DNA of 64,000 nt from Pseudomonadota bacterium (GCA_023411815.1 JAEYOJ010000133.1:1-64000); one strand, 5' to 3'. Positions 43,657 through 53,717 are shown, counted from the first letter of the stretch. Notes: a model not told the origin generated them from the sequence alone. Numbers and translations are program-made.

Positions 43657-44586
43657 ATGCCCCTCGTGTCCCCCGCCGAGATGTTCAAGAAAGCCTATTC
43701 CGGCGGCTATGCCGTCGGCGCCTTCAACGTGAACAACATGGAGATCATCCAGGGCATCATGGCTGCGGGCGAGGAAGAGCGCGCCCCGCTCATCCTGCAG
43801 GTCTCGGCCGGCGCGCGCAAATACGCGGGCCAGGACTACATCATCAAGCTCATGGAAGCCGCCGTCGCCCGCACGGATCTGCCCGTGGCCCTGCACCTGG
43901 ACCATGGCCAGGACTACCAGATCTGCAAGGAAGTCATCGACGCGGGCTTCACCTCGGTCATGATCGACGGCTCGCATCTGCCTTACGAGGAGAACATCAA
44001 GGTCACCAAGGCCGTGGTCGAGTGCGCCCACGACAAGGGCGTATGGGTCGAGGGCGAGCTGGGCGTGCTGGCCGGCGTGGAGGACGAGGTGCGCGCCGAG
44101 AAGACCATCTACACCGACCCGGACCAGGCCGTGGAGTTCGTGCAGCGCACGGGCTGCGACTCCCTGGCCATCGCCATCGGAACCTCGCACGGCGCGTACA
44201 AGTTCAAGCAGGGCTCCAACCCGACCCTGGATTTCGATCGGCTGGAGAAGATCGGCAAGCTCCTTCCCGACTACCCCATAGTGCTGCACGGCGCGTCCAG
44301 CGTGCCGCAGGAGTTCGTGGACATGGCCAACAAGTACGGCGGAAAGATCGGCAGCGCCGTGGGCGTGCCCGAGGAACTGCTGCGCAAGGCCGCGAGCATG
44401 GCCGTGTGCAAGATCAACATCGATACGGACATCCGCCTGGCCATGACCGCGGTCATCCGCAAGCATTTCGCCGAGAAGCCCGAGGACTTCGACCCGCGCG
44501 CCTATCTCAAGCCGGCCCGCGAAGCGGTCAAGCTGATGGTCCAGCGCAAGATGCGCAACGTCCTGGGCTGCTCGGGCAAGGCCTAA
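43657..44586 (+). CDS. fba: Class II fructose-bisphosphate aldolase
   Basis: A 309-residue zinc aldolase of glycolysis/gluconeogenesis. Zinc-binding and active-site motifs: LHLDHGQDYQ, MIDGSHLPYEENI, VEGELGVLAG, GTSHGAYKF, VLHGASSVPQE and NIDTDIRLA. AAGGAGG lies 6 bases before the ATG. The frame is open across surE because of overlapping codons, but coding starts here. Next to gap, forming a glycolytic pair. Confidence 0.96.
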   Translation: MPLVSPAEMFKKAYSGGYAVGAFNVNNMEIIQGIMAAGEEERAPLILQVSAGARKYAGQDYIIKLMEAAVARTDLPVALHLDHGQDYQICKEVIDAGFTSVMIDGSHLPYEENIKVTKAVVECAHDKGVWVEGELGVLAGVEDEVRAEKTIYTDPDQAVEFVQRTGCDSLAIAIGTSHGAYKFKQGSNPTLDFDRLEKIGKLLPDYPIVLHGASSVPQEFVDMANKYGGKIGSAVGVPEELLRKAASMAVCKINIDTDIRLAMTAVIRKHFAEKPEDFDPRAYLKPAREAVKLMVQRKMRNVLGCSGKA

Positions 44587-44696
44587 CCCACGAGAACTCC
44601 CGGCCGGCCGGACGACCGGCAGGGTTGCATCCTCATATGGAAACTGGTCTACACTGAGAGCTTTGATCGGCAACCTTTCAATCGGGAGAGGAGAAC

Positions 44697-45689
44697 ATGG
44701 CAATCAAGATCGGTCTCAACGGCTTCGGCCGTATCGGCAAGAACCTGGCCCGGCTCATGATCCACGACAAGGACGTCGACCTGGTCGTGTTCAACGCGCG
44801 CAAGGATCCCTCCATATACGCCTACACCTTCAAGTACGACTCGGTGCACGGCAACTGGAAGGGCGAGGTCAAGGCCGAGAGCGACGCCATCATCGTGGAT
44901 GGCAAGAGAATCCAGATGACCCGCGATGAGCCCGGCAAGTGGCAGTGGGGCAAGCTCGGGGTGGATATCGTGGTCGAGGCCACGGGCAAGTTCCGCGACC
45001 GCGAGTCCTGCCAGAAGCACCTGGACTGCGGGGCCAAGAAGGTCGTCATCAGCGCGCCGGGCAAGGGCGTGGACGCGACCGTGGTCTACAACGTGAACCA
45101 CCAGGGCTACGACCCGGCCAAGCACCACATCATCTCCAACGCTTCCTGCACCACCAACTGCCTGGCGCCCGCCATCAAGGTCCTGCACGAGAAGTTCGGC
45201 GTCAAGCAGGCGGTCATGACCACGGTGCACGCATACACCACGAGCCAGGCCATCCTGGACAGCGCCCAGCCCAAGGACCCGCGCCGCGGGCGTGCCGCCG
45301 CCCTGAACTTCGTGCCCACCACCACGGGCGCGGCCAAAGCGGTGAGCGAGGTGCTGCCCGACCTCAAGGGCAAGATCGACGGCATGGCCATCCGCGGCCC
45401 GGCCCCGGACGGTTCTCTGGTGGACCTCGTGTGCTTGGTGGAGAAATCCACCTCCAAGGAGGAGGTCAACGCGACCTTCAAGGCCGCGGCCAACGAAACC
45501 CTGGGCTACACCGAGGAATACATCGTGTCCGGCGATATCGTGGGTGACACGCACGGCGGCGTGGTGGACGGCCTGAGCACCATGGTCAACGGCGGAACCC
45601 TGGTCAAGGTGCTTGTGTGGTACGACAACGAGCAGGGCTTCAACAACCAGCTCCTGCGCACCATCAAGTACGTGGGTTCCAAGCTGTAG
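44697..45689 (+). CDS. gap: Glyceraldehyde-3-phosphate dehydrogenase
   Basis: A 330-residue phosphorylating GAPDH. NAD-binding GFGRIGKNLAR, catalytic Cys151 in SNASCTTNCLAP, HAYTTSQ, and the C-terminal WYDNEQGFNNQLLRTI. GAGAGGAG precedes the start. The gene is followed by repeat copy A and then by a terminator. Confidence 0.98.
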   Translation: MAIKIGLNGFGRIGKNLARLMIHDKDVDLVVFNARKDPSIYAYTFKYDSVHGNWKGEVKAESDAIIVDGKRIQMTRDEPGKWQWGKLGVDIVVEATGKFRDRESCQKHLDCGAKKVVISAPGKGVDATVVYNVNHQGYDPAKHHIISNASCTTNCLAPAIKVLHEKFGVKQAVMTTVHAYTTSQAILDSAQPKDPRRGRAAALNFVPTTTGAAKAVSEVLPDLKGKIDGMAIRGPAPDGSLVDLVCLVEKSTSKEEVNATFKAAANETLGYTEEYIVSGDIVGDTHGGVVDGLSTMVNGGTLVKVLVWYDNEQGFNNQLLRTIKYVGSKL

Positions 45690-45710
45690 ATCGACCTCGT
45701 CATGCATGTC

Positions 45711-45838
45711 AGAGCATTTGCTATTGAAAATGCTCTGCAAGCCAAGCATCGTCATGGCTTTCCGCCGCGTCGGCGTAGGCGCAACTCACTTGCGCCGTCA
45801 ACGCGGGAGCGGACGTCTTAAAATCCATCTGCTCAAGT
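45711..45838 (+). repeat. Dispersed structured repeat, copy A
   Basis: Starts 22 bases after the gap stop. It contains a stem AGAGCATTT/AAATGCTCT at the left end, GCAAGCC, then GGCGTAGGCGCAACTCACTTGCGCC and a segment AACGCGGGAGCGGACGTC. It closely matches copy B (61128-61260) over about 125 bases, with copy C (13046-13117) covering the right half. No open reading frame runs through it in all copies. Confidence 0.85.
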
Positions 45839-45839
45839 A

Positions 45840-45876
45840 GGGAGCGCGGGCGTCGCCCTCGCTCCCTCGTTTTTTG
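45840..45876 (+). terminator. Terminator of gap
   Basis: A stem of 11-12 bp with one mismatch (45840-45851 with 45855-45866) is followed by TCGTTTTTT, directly after repeat copy A. Confidence 0.75.
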
Positions 45877-45999
45877 TAGATAGGCGCACGAATGCTCTAT
45901 CCTGAGAATGCATGCTTTACAGAGGTTTGCCGAACGTGTATCCGTGTTGCGTATTTCAATAACTGGAGTCGAATGTCGTAAAAACAGGGTTGCCGATTT

Positions 46000-47715
46000 A
46001 TGTCGACATTGGGTGCAGGCGATCTATCCGGGGACTCGGTGCCCTTGCGCAGGACGGGCGGGCCAAGGTCAATCAGAAATGCCCCTTTGACCGGAGCGTG
46101 CGTAGCTGCGTTCATTGCCCTCCTCAGCATTCCGTTTATCTTCCAGGCCTTGGCGCAGTCCCATTCACCGGCATCTTCTTCCTCTTCTCCCGCTCTGCTT
46201 TACGGCAGCCCGACAGCCGGCTTCATGCTGCTCCTGCCCGCGCTCCTCGCCCTGGCGGCTGGCGCATGGTTCGCCAAACGCGCTCTGTCCATGCGCAGGG
46301 CCGAGGCGCGGCTGAACAGCGCGGAGGAATCTTTCCACCGCCTGCTCGATTTCGCGCCAGTGGGCATCTTCATGCATGACGGCGCGAGAATCGTGTACGC
46401 CAACCGCCGGTGCGCCGAATACCTTGGCGCGTCCTCGCCGATGGACATCGTGGGCAAACCCAACCTGCACTTCGTGCATCCCGGCTTTCACTCGCGCGTC
46501 GACGCCTATGTCGCGGAGCACCTGCAATCAGGCCACAGCATGCCCTTGGACGAACAGGTATTCCTGCGCCAGGACGGCGGGGAGATCTGGGTCGAAGTCG
46601 CTGCCAGCCCGGTCGGGTCCGACGACAGGCGCCTCGTGCAGGTGATCTTTCAGGACATCAGCGCACGCAAGGCGGCCGAGGAAGAGTTGCGCAAAGCCGA
46701 GGAGCGCTATCGCTCACTATTCGAGCAGGCCATAGAAGGGATTTATCGCTCGACCATCGAGGGCGGCTTCGAGGAGATCAATCCACCTCTGGCGGCCATG
46801 CTAGGCTACGGCTCGCCCGAGGAACTCGTGGCCGCGGTGCGCGACATAGACCGCGAGCTTTACGTGCCGCCCGGCCGCAGGGCGGACTTCCTGGCCAGCT
46901 TCGGCCAGGATGACAGGGCGCTCGGATTCGAATCCCAGGTGCGCCGCAAGGACGGCAGCGTCATCTGGGTGCTGGAAAACACGCGCGCCGTCAGGGACGC
47001 CGCAGGCCGCATCATTCGATTCGAGGGGAGCATGGTGGACATCACCCGGCGCAAACAGTTCGAGCAGCGGCTCAAGGCTTCGCTGGAAGAAAAGGAGATC
47101 ATGCTCCGGGAGATTCACCACAGGGTCAAGAACAACCTGCAGGTGGTATCGGCGTTCCTGAGCCTGCAGGGCGACTCCCTGACGGACCCTACGGTGAGGA
47201 GCGCCTTCCGCGAGGGCCAGAACCGCATTCGCGCCTTGGCTGCAATACACGAGTCGCTCTACCAGTCGTCGGACCTGCGAGGCATCGATCTTTCGGTGTA
47301 TATCCCGCGCCTGGCCAAGCACGTGTTCAGCTCCTATGTGCATGGCCCCGGCAAGGTCCGGCTGGCGCTGGACGTGGACACCGTGCAGGTCGCCATCGAC
47401 ACGGCCATTCCGTGCGGGCTGATCGTCAACGAGCTTCTGTCCAATGCGCTCAAGCACGGCTTCCCCGATGGCCGCGACGGTGCGGTCCGCATCAGCCTGA
47501 CCGGCGGAAACGGGCGGGTCACCCTGGCTGTGCGCGATGACGGCGTGGGTCTGCCGGCCACGTTCGACCCCCAGAGCCGCCAGACCCTGGGAGTGCAGAT
47601 CCTGGGCGCTCTCGTTCAGCAGCTTGGGGGCGTCATGGAGTACGGTTCGGCTGAGGGCACCGCGTTCTCCGTGGTCTTCAGCCCCAAGGAAGGCAGGACG
47701 CCGTTGATGAACTGA
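46000..47715 (+). CDS. HWE/HisKA_2-type sensor histidine kinase
   Basis: A 571-residue membrane kinase. Two hydrophobic segments (about 31-50 and 72-90) precede two PAS/PAC domains (about 105-230 and 235-355). The kinase core has the HisKA_2 motif EIHHRVKNNLQVVSAFLSLQ, then GLIVNELLSNALKHGFPDG, VRDDGVGLP and LGVQILGALVQQLGG, as in HWE and light-sensor-like kinases. No regulator gene is adjacent. The ATG at 46000 has only a weak Shine-Dalgarno. Confidence 0.88.
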   Translation: MSTLGAGDLSGDSVPLRRTGGPRSIRNAPLTGACVAAFIALLSIPFIFQALAQSHSPASSSSSPALLYGSPTAGFMLLLPALLALAAGAWFAKRALSMRRAEARLNSAEESFHRLLDFAPVGIFMHDGARIVYANRRCAEYLGASSPMDIVGKPNLHFVHPGFHSRVDAYVAEHLQSGHSMPLDEQVFLRQDGGEIWVEVAASPVGSDDRRLVQVIFQDISARKAAEEELRKAEERYRSLFEQAIEGIYRSTIEGGFEEINPPLAAMLGYGSPEELVAAVRDIDRELYVPPGRRADFLASFGQDDRALGFESQVRRKDGSVIWVLENTRAVRDAAGRIIRFEGSMVDITRRKQFEQRLKASLEEKEIMLREIHHRVKNNLQVVSAFLSLQGDSLTDPTVRSAFREGQNRIRALAAIHESLYQSSDLRGIDLSVYIPRLAKHVFSSYVHGPGKVRLALDVDTVQVAIDTAIPCGLIVNELLSNALKHGFPDGRDGAVRISLTGGNGRVTLAVRDDGVGLPATFDPQSRQTLGVQILGALVQQLGGVMEYGSAEGTAFSVVFSPKEGRTPLMN

Positions 47716-47979
47716 GCCGGGCTTTGCTGCGTATCGTTCCTTCCTTTTGTGCAAGCCTGCCATGCAGACCCGCCTTGCCTGCCTGAAGAGAGATCGGCAG
47801 AAAATAATGCTCCCGGTGGAGCCTCGTTTCGCCAGCCGTGGCGGGCGGTTGCTCCGGCGGATTGGAGATGGCGTGGTTCCGCCGACGTTTTCTTCCTGCC
47901 CCGAGTAGGGTATGCTTGGCTTTCCGTTCATATCGCCGGAATAATAGTCAGCCTGCCCCTTCTCGGAGACCAAAGGACC

Positions 47980-50900
47980 ATGCCCGACTTCGTCCACCTG
48001 CACTGCCATACCGAGTTCAGCCTGCTGGACGGCGCCATCCGCATCAAGGACCTCTGCGCCAAGACCAAGGATTTCGGCTCGCCGGCCGTGGCCATCACCG
48101 ACCACGGCAACATGCACGGTGCGGTGGACTTCTACATGAAGGCCAAGGATTGCGGCATCAAGCCCATCCTGGGCTGCGAAGTCTACGTCGCCGGCGAGGG
48201 CGGGGTGGAGGACAGGAGCCCCGGCGCCAAGCGCCACCACCTGGTGCTGCTGGCCAAGGACATCACGGGCTACCACAATCTGCTCAAGCTGGTTTCCAAA
48301 GCTTGTCTGTACGGTTTCCACTACAAGCCGCGCGTGGACAAGACATGGCTCATGGAGCACTCCGAGGGACTCATCGCCCTGTCTGCCTGCCTGGCGGGCG
48401 AGATTCCGCGCGTGCTCATGGGCCAGGGGCTGGATGCCGGCATCCGCACAGCCAACGAATACGCCCAGATTTTTCCCGGCCGCTTTTATCTGGAACTGCA
48501 GGCAAACGGCCTGGAGGAGCAGTTCCGGGCCAACGAGCTGATCCGCAAGTGCGCCGACGCCACGGGTTTGCCGCTGGTGGCCACAAACGACTGCCACTAC
48601 CTGACGCGCGAGGACGTCGAGGCCCACGACGTGCTCCTGTGCATCCAGACCGCGGCCATGGTCGCGGACAAGGACCGCATGCGCTTCGGCACCAGCGAGT
48701 TGTACTACCGTCCGCCGCAGGAGATGCAGCGCGAGTTCTCGGACTGCCCGGAGGCCCTGGAGAACACGCTCAAGATCGCGGACATGTGCAGCGTGGATCT
48801 GAACCTCAAACAGCTGCACTTTCCGCGCTACGAGCTGTCCGAGGGCATGACCCTGGAGGACGAGTTCCGCAAGCTGTCCCGGGACGGGCTCAAGGAACGC
48901 TTGGAGAGGCTGCCCTACAAGGTCGACGATGAGGCCTACTGGAAGCGCTTCGAGTACGAGCTGGACGTCATCTGCAAGATGCAGTTCCCGGGCTACTTCC
49001 TCATCGTGCAGGATTTCATCAACTGGGCCAAGCGCAACGCCATTCCCGTGGGGCCCGGCCGCGGTTCGGCCGCCGGCTCCATCGTGGCCTGGGCGCTCAA
49101 GATCACCAACCTGGACCCCATCCCGTACAGCCTGCTGTTCGAGCGCTTCCTGAACGTGGAACGCATCTCCATGCCGGATATCGACGTGGACTTCTGCGAA
49201 CGCAGGCGCCACGAGGTCATCGACTACGTGACCCGCCATTACGGCGAGGACAACGTGGCCCAGATCACGACCTTCGGGACCATGAAGGCCAAGGCCGCGG
49301 TCAAGGACGTGGGCCGGGCCTTGGGCATGAGCTTCGCGGACACCAACCGCATCGCCAAGCTCATCCCCGAAGACCTCAAGATGACCATCCCCAAGGCCCT
49401 GGATGCTGAACAGGAGTTGCGTAACCTGTACGACCTCGATCCGCAGGTGCGCAAATGCCTGGACGTGTCCATCCGCCTGGAAGGACTGTGCCGGCACTGC
49501 TCCACGCACGCCGCCGGCGTGGTCATCAGCCCCGGCCCCATGTGGGACTACCTGCCGATCTACCGTGATAAAAAGGGCGGCGTGGTCACGCAGTACGACA
49601 TGAAGAAGGTCGAGAAGGTCGGGCTGGTCAAGTTCGACTTCCTGGGCCTGCGCACCATGACCGTCATCCACGACACCCTGGACAACATACGCCTCCAGGG
49701 CCTGACTCCGCCGGACCTGGACGTCCTGCCCCTGGACGACCCGGAGACGTACAAGCTCTATTCGCGCGGCGACACGGACGGCATCTTCCAGGTCGAGTCC
49801 TCGGGCATGCGCAAGTACCTGCAGATGCTCAAGCCGTCCTGCTTCGAGGACATCATCGCCATGCTCGCCCTGTACCGTCCCGGTCCGCTTGGCTCGGGCA
49901 TGGTGGACGAGTTCATCAAGCGCAAGCACGGCGAGGTGCCCGTGACCTATCCGCACGAGAGCCTGCGCGAGGTGCTCCAGCCCACCTACGGCGTCATCGT
50001 CTACCAGGAACAGGTCATGTCCGTGGCCCAGATCATGTCGGGCTACACGCTCGGTCAGGCCGACCTCCTGCGCCGGGCCATGGGCAAGAAGAACCCCGAG
50101 GAGATGGCCAAGCAGCGCGAGCGGTTCATGTCCGGCGCGCGCGAGAACAAGATCGCCGACTCCACGGCCAAAGAGGTCTTCGACCTCATGGAGAAGTTCG
50201 CCGAGTACGGCTTCAACAAGTCGCACAGCGCGGCCTACGCGCTCATCTCCTACCACACGGCCTATCTCAAGGTGCACCACAAGCACGAGTTCATGGCCGC
50301 GATCATGACCTCGGAAATCGAGAACCAGGACAAGATCCTCAAGTACATAAACGCCTGCCGGGACATGGAGATCAAGATCCTGCCGCCGGACGTGAACGCC
50401 AGCCTGCGACAGTTCACGGTGGAGCAGGGGCGCATCCGCTACGGCCTGGGCGGGGTCAAGAACGTGGGCGACGAGGCCATCAAGGACATCGTGGCCGCGC
50501 GCGAGACGGACGGGCCGTTCCGCAGCCTGCTGGACCTGTGCGGCCGGGGCAACCTGCGCAAGGTCACCAAGCGCGTGCTGGAGAGCCTCATCAAGGCCGG
50601 GGCCATGGACGGCTTCGGAGCCACGCGTGCGGCGCTTATCGCCGGCCTGGACCGCGCCGTCGGCCTGGCCCAGAAGAAGCAGAAGGAGCGCGAATCGGGC
50701 CAGATCTCCATGCTCGGGCTCATGGGCACCAACGAGCGCGAGGCCGCCTTGCCCGGCCTGGGCGTGGCCTGCCCGGAGCAGACCCTGGAGGAGTGGCCCG
50801 ACGACGAGAAGCTGCGCAACGAGAAGGAGGCTCTGGGCTTCTACCTGTCCAGCCACCCGCTGCTGACCTTCCGCCACGAGTTGCGCCGCCTGCGCTGCCC

Positions 50901-51444
50901 GAACCTTGAGGAATGCGCCGAGATGGGCGCGGGCATGCAGGTCAAGGTGGCCCTGCTCATCACGGGCGTCAAGGAGCACATCACCAAGCGCGGCGACAGG
51001 ATGGCCTTCTGTCAGGCCGAGGATCTGACCGGGGCCACGGAGCTGGTCATGTTCCCCGAGGTCTACCAGAAGGCCAAGCCGCATCTGGAAGGGGATCAGC
51101 CGCTGCTCGTAACGGCCAAGATCAGCGAGATCGAAGGCGGGGAGGGCGACGACGAGGAGGCCGCGCCCAAGCGGGCCAAGCTGCTGGCCGAGGACGTCTG
51201 CCTCCTGTCGAGCGTCGTCTCGGTAGGCGAAGATCCGGTGGAGCTCTGCCTGCCCAGGTCGGCTTTCGAGGACGGCCGCATGAATGCACTCAAGGCCATT
51301 CTGTCCCGTTATCCAGGCCGCGCGCCGGTGCAGCTGGAACTGGCCCTGCCCGAAGGCTGCTGCCGTCTGCGCCTCGGGCCGCGTTACACCGTGGCGCCCA
51401 CGGTCGAATTCTGGAAGGAAATCGAGGAGTGGCGCACGGCGTGA
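47980..51444 (+). CDS. dnaE: DNA polymerase III alpha subunit
   Basis: The replicative polymerase, 1154 residues. It starts with the PHP domain (VHLHCHTEFSLLDGAIRI), has the palm motif GPGRGSAAGS and the catalytic PDIDVDF, continues through FAEYGFNKSHSAAYALISYHTAYLKVHH, the fingers, and a C-terminal OB-fold (KVALLITGVKEHITKRGDRMAF) plus tau-binding region. The start at 47980 is chosen because 77 codons upstream are not family-like. The opposite strand has a very long open frame that is a codon-bias shadow. Confidence 0.97.
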   Translation: MPDFVHLHCHTEFSLLDGAIRIKDLCAKTKDFGSPAVAITDHGNMHGAVDFYMKAKDCGIKPILGCEVYVAGEGGVEDRSPGAKRHHLVLLAKDITGYHNLLKLVSKACLYGFHYKPRVDKTWLMEHSEGLIALSACLAGEIPRVLMGQGLDAGIRTANEYAQIFPGRFYLELQANGLEEQFRANELIRKCADATGLPLVATNDCHYLTREDVEAHDVLLCIQTAAMVADKDRMRFGTSELYYRPPQEMQREFSDCPEALENTLKIADMCSVDLNLKQLHFPRYELSEGMTLEDEFRKLSRDGLKERLERLPYKVDDEAYWKRFEYELDVICKMQFPGYFLIVQDFINWAKRNAIPVGPGRGSAAGSIVAWALKITNLDPIPYSLLFERFLNVERISMPDIDVDFCERRRHEVIDYVTRHYGEDNVAQITTFGTMKAKAAVKDVGRALGMSFADTNRIAKLIPEDLKMTIPKALDAEQELRNLYDLDPQVRKCLDVSIRLEGLCRHCSTHAAGVVISPGPMWDYLPIYRDKKGGVVTQYDMKKVEKVGLVKFDFLGLRTMTVIHDTLDNIRLQGLTPPDLDVLPLDDPETYKLYSRGDTDGIFQVESSGMRKYLQMLKPSCFEDIIAMLALYRPGPLGSGMVDEFIKRKHGEVPVTYPHESLREVLQPTYGVIVYQEQVMSVAQIMSGYTLGQADLLRRAMGKKNPEEMAKQRERFMSGARENKIADSTAKEVFDLMEKFAEYGFNKSHSAAYALISYHTAYLKVHHKHEFMAAIMTSEIENQDKILKYINACRDMEIKILPPDVNASLRQFTVEQGRIRYGLGGVKNVGDEAIKDIVAARETDGPFRSLLDLCGRGNLRKVTKRVLESLIKAGAMDGFGATRAALIAGLDRAVGLAQKKQKERESGQISMLGLMGTNEREAALPGLGVACPEQTLEEWPDDEKLRNEKEALGFYLSSHPLLTFRHELRRLRCPNLEECAEMGAGMQVKVALLITGVKEHITKRGDRMAFCQAEDLTGATELVMFPEVYQKAKPHLEGDQPLLVTAKISEIEGGEGDDEEAAPKRAKLLAEDVCLLSSVVSVGEDPVELCLPRSAFEDGRMNALKAILSRYPGRAPVQLELALPEGCCRLRLGPRYTVAPTVEFWKEIEEWRTA

Positions 51445-51467
51445 TGGGCGGGCGGACGCTCGCGCGC

Positions 51468-51764
51468 CTATTCATCAACGCCTGCGGACGAGTCATCCGT
51501 CAGGCCGGGAATGGCCAGTTCCAAGGCGGCCACGGCAAGGCCCACCAGCTTCCAATCCTTCGAGACCACGGCGTAACAGAGGTTGACCAGGGCCACTTCC
51601 AAGGCCTCGCCGGCCTTGCCTTCGCCGAAGATGGTGTGTTCCCTGCCCAGGCTGGCGCACATGAGCGTGTCGTTGACCTTGAGCATGCGCCGGCCGCTCT
51701 CGATCAGGTGTCGTAGCCGGTCGTCGTCGAAGTCGATGATGGTATCGTATGTTCTTGGGGGCAT
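51468..51764 (-). CDS. Small hypothetical protein
   Basis: 98 residues: MPPRTYDTIIDFDDDRLRHLIESGRRMLKVNDT... a region with alternating charged helices and a hydrophobic segment (EVALVNLCYAVVSKDWKLVGLAVAALELAI), and an acidic tail. It is convergent with dnaE. The start ATG has only a poor Shine-Dalgarno. No family recognised. The composition looks coding, but the evidence is limited. Confidence 0.5.
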   Translation of the reverse strand: MPPRTYDTIIDFDDDRLRHLIESGRRMLKVNDTLMCASLGREHTIFGEGKAGEALEVALVNLCYAVVSKDWKLVGLAVAALELAIPGLTDDSSAGVDE

Positions 51765-52019
51765 AAGTATCCAGTGGCGAGCTGGCGCCGGGGTCGGTAT
51801 ATGTGTTGCCGCAAAAAGGAAGAGCGCTTTTTCTAAGGTCATGCGTAATAAATGTAAAGCTTTTGCGTGATATTGTTCGCAATGTCTATGGTTTGGCGGC
51901 TCCGGCCGGGCTCCGGGGTTCCAAGTGGTTGTGGGCCGCCATGAGCGGTGGTATGCAGGACGGCAAACGTCACGCGGCGGACTTCCTGCCGCAGGCAAGG
52001 CTATTCGGACGGAGAGGGG

Positions 52020-52415
52020 ATGGGTACAGGCAGATGGCGGCTGACCGTGCGCGAGGAATTTTCGGCCTCCCACCAGTTGCGGCATTATCAAGGTAAATGT
52101 GAGGCCCTGCACGGCCATAATTTCGGCGTCGAGGTGAGCATCGAGGGCGATCGCACGGACGAGCGCACGGGCATGCTGCTGGACTTCAAGGTGCTCAAGG
52201 ACATAACTCGCGAGAGCGTGGGGCTGCTCGACCATAAGCACCTGAACGACCTGGAAGCCTTTGCCGGCGAGAATCCCTCTTCCGAACACCTGGCGCGATT
52301 TCTGTTCCGTGAGATCGAGCACCGCCTGGGCGGCTACGCCGTAAGCTTGGTCGAGGTCACGGTGGCCGAGAAATCCAGCCAATCCGCGACATATTTCGAA
52401 CCTGTCGAGAAGTAG
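52020..52415 (+). CDS. queD: 6-carboxy-5,6,7,8-tetrahydropterin synthase QueD
   Basis: A 131-residue enzyme of queuosine biosynthesis, making 6-carboxytetrahydropterin from dihydroneopterin triphosphate. Zinc and catalytic residues are in FSASHQLRHYQGKCEALHGHNF (His, Cys, HGH), with LLDHKHLNDL and the C-terminal VTVAEKSSQSATYFE. GGAGAGGGG lies just before the ATG at 52020. The other queuosine genes are not in the window. Confidence 0.92.
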   Translation: MGTGRWRLTVREEFSASHQLRHYQGKCEALHGHNFGVEVSIEGDRTDERTGMLLDFKVLKDITRESVGLLDHKHLNDLEAFAGENPSSEHLARFLFREIEHRLGGYAVSLVEVTVAEKSSQSATYFEPVEK

Positions 52416-52422
52416 GGCGGCC

Positions 52423-52902
52423 ATGCGTTTCCTCCTGCAGCGGGTCAGGCGTGCCGAGGTGCGCGTGCGCGAACCGGCAGGCTGGCGAGTGAGCGGCTCC
52501 ATCGGTCATGGATTGCTGGTGCTGGCCGGATTCGGTCGCGAGGATGGATCGGACCTGCCAGTTTCTCCGGCCTGGAAGCGCATGGTCGACAAGGTTATGG
52601 ATATGCGGGTTTTCTCGGACGAGAATGACAAGCTCAACCTGAATTTGCGCGAGGCCGGCGGAGAGTTGCTTCTGGTTTCGCAGTTCACGCTGTACGCCGA
52701 CTGTCGGCGCGGCCGGCGGCCGTCCTTCACGGACGCGGCGTCGCCAGCCACGGCCGAGGCCTTGTACGAGCGCCTTGGCGCGGATTTTGAATCCGCATTG
52801 CCCGGCCGGATGGCTCGCGGCGTTTTTGGCGGCGACATGGATGTCGAGCTGGTCAACTGGGGGCCGGTGACCATCTGGCTGGATTCCTCGGAGTTCGCGT
52901 AG
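52423..52902 (+). CDS. dtd: D-aminoacyl-tRNA deacylase
   Basis: A 159-residue DTD that removes D-amino acids (and glycine) from tRNAs. Signature SQFTLYADCRRGRRPSF and the NWGPVTIWLDSSEF end (GPVT in place of the usual cross-subunit motif). The end of queD is 7 bases away, so the two are an operon. Confidence 0.95.
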   Translation: MRFLLQRVRRAEVRVREPAGWRVSGSIGHGLLVLAGFGREDGSDLPVSPAWKRMVDKVMDMRVFSDENDKLNLNLREAGGELLLVSQFTLYADCRRGRRPSFTDAASPATAEALYERLGADFESALPGRMARGVFGGDMDVELVNWGPVTIWLDSSEFA

Positions 52903-52944
52903 CGGGCCGTACCCCACGGATGGACCGGCCGGGCGGGATCTGAA

Positions 52945-53382
52945 ATGGAAGAGTACTTCCTACGGACAATGGCCGCGCCGCACCAGGCGCGCAAGCTGTC
53001 AAAAACGGCTGTCTGCCTTCTGCGGCAGTATCTCCTCGACGAGGAGTTGCTGTACGACATCGACCTTGCCCTGTGCGAGGCCTGCTTCAACGTGGCCGTG
53101 CACGCCTATCCCGAAGGGCGGTCGGGCGATGTGGAGATTACGGTGCGCCTGGAGCCGGAGGGGTTCGTGGAGCTGCGCGTGGCTGATTGGGGGCGGGGCC
53201 TGGATTGGGAGCGCGTGCGCTTCGAGAATCCGGGGGCATCCGCCGAGAGCGGCCGAGGGCTGTTCATTCTGCGCAAGCTGGCTGACGCGCTGGAATACGG
53301 CAGCTCCGAAGGCAAGAACCAGGTCGTCATACGCAAAAACATCGGAAGCTCAGCATGGAAGAATTCCGCGTCGATACCATAG
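52945..53382 (+). CDS. RsbW-like ATPase (anti-sigma/serine kinase type)
   Basis: A 145-residue GHKL ATPase: DIDLALCEACFNVAVHAYPEG (N-box) and GRGLFILRKLADALEYG (G-box). Such proteins bind an antagonist STAS protein and phosphorylate it. It overlaps the STAS gene by 28 bases, which strongly suggests a pair. No sigma factor gene is adjacent; the target may be a flagellar or stress regulator. GGATCT precedes the start loosely. Confidence 0.85.
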   Translation: MEEYFLRTMAAPHQARKLSKTAVCLLRQYLLDEELLYDIDLALCEACFNVAVHAYPEGRSGDVEITVRLEPEGFVELRVADWGRGLDWERVRFENPGASAESGRGLFILRKLADALEYGSSEGKNQVVIRKNIGSSAWKNSASIP

Positions 53383-53696
53383 GCGAAGCGCAGGTGATCC
53401 GCTTCGCGGGCGAAATCACCATGGATAACGCCCGGGAACTCAAGAACCGCGGCCGTCAGGTCGTGGAGGGCCAGGGCCGGGCCGTGGTCATGGATCTCTC
53501 CAAGGTCACCTTCATCGACAGCTCCGGCATCGGTTTCCTCATCGTGCTCAAGTCGCGCTGCGACGAGGCCGGCAAACGCTTCGCGCTGCTTTCCCCGAGC
53601 GTTCAGGTGCGCAAGACCCTGCGGCTGGTGCAGCTTGACGCCATCTTTCCGGTGGCGGCCAATGAAGGGGATCTGACCAGGATCCTGTCCCTGTGA
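53355..53696 (+). CDS. STAS-domain anti-anti-sigma factor
   Basis: A 113-residue STAS protein. The phosphorylation-site region VTFIDSSGIGFLIVLKSRC is intact, with MDLSK before it. Together with the overlapping ATPase it forms a partner-switching pair. It precedes the glycosyltransferase and flagellar cluster by a few bases, which may link surface modification to this signalling. Confidence 0.88.
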   Translation: MEEFRVDTIGEAQVIRFAGEITMDNARELKNRGRQVVEGQGRAVVMDLSKVTFIDSSGIGFLIVLKSRCDEAGKRFALLSPSVQVRKTLRLVQLDAIFPVAANEGDLTRILSL

Positions 53697-53717
53697 GAAC
53701 CTCGTCCCCATCTTCCA

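Noticed and set aside
46801..51084. 1427-codon open frame on the minus strand opposite dnaE and the sensor kinase
   Set aside because: Shadow of GC-rich codon bias; translation is low-complexity His/Val/Gly/Leu-rich and dnaE on the other strand is unmistakable.
51765..52019. preQ1 riboswitch upstream of queD
   Set aside because: I could not identify a conserved preQ1 core; no support beyond position.
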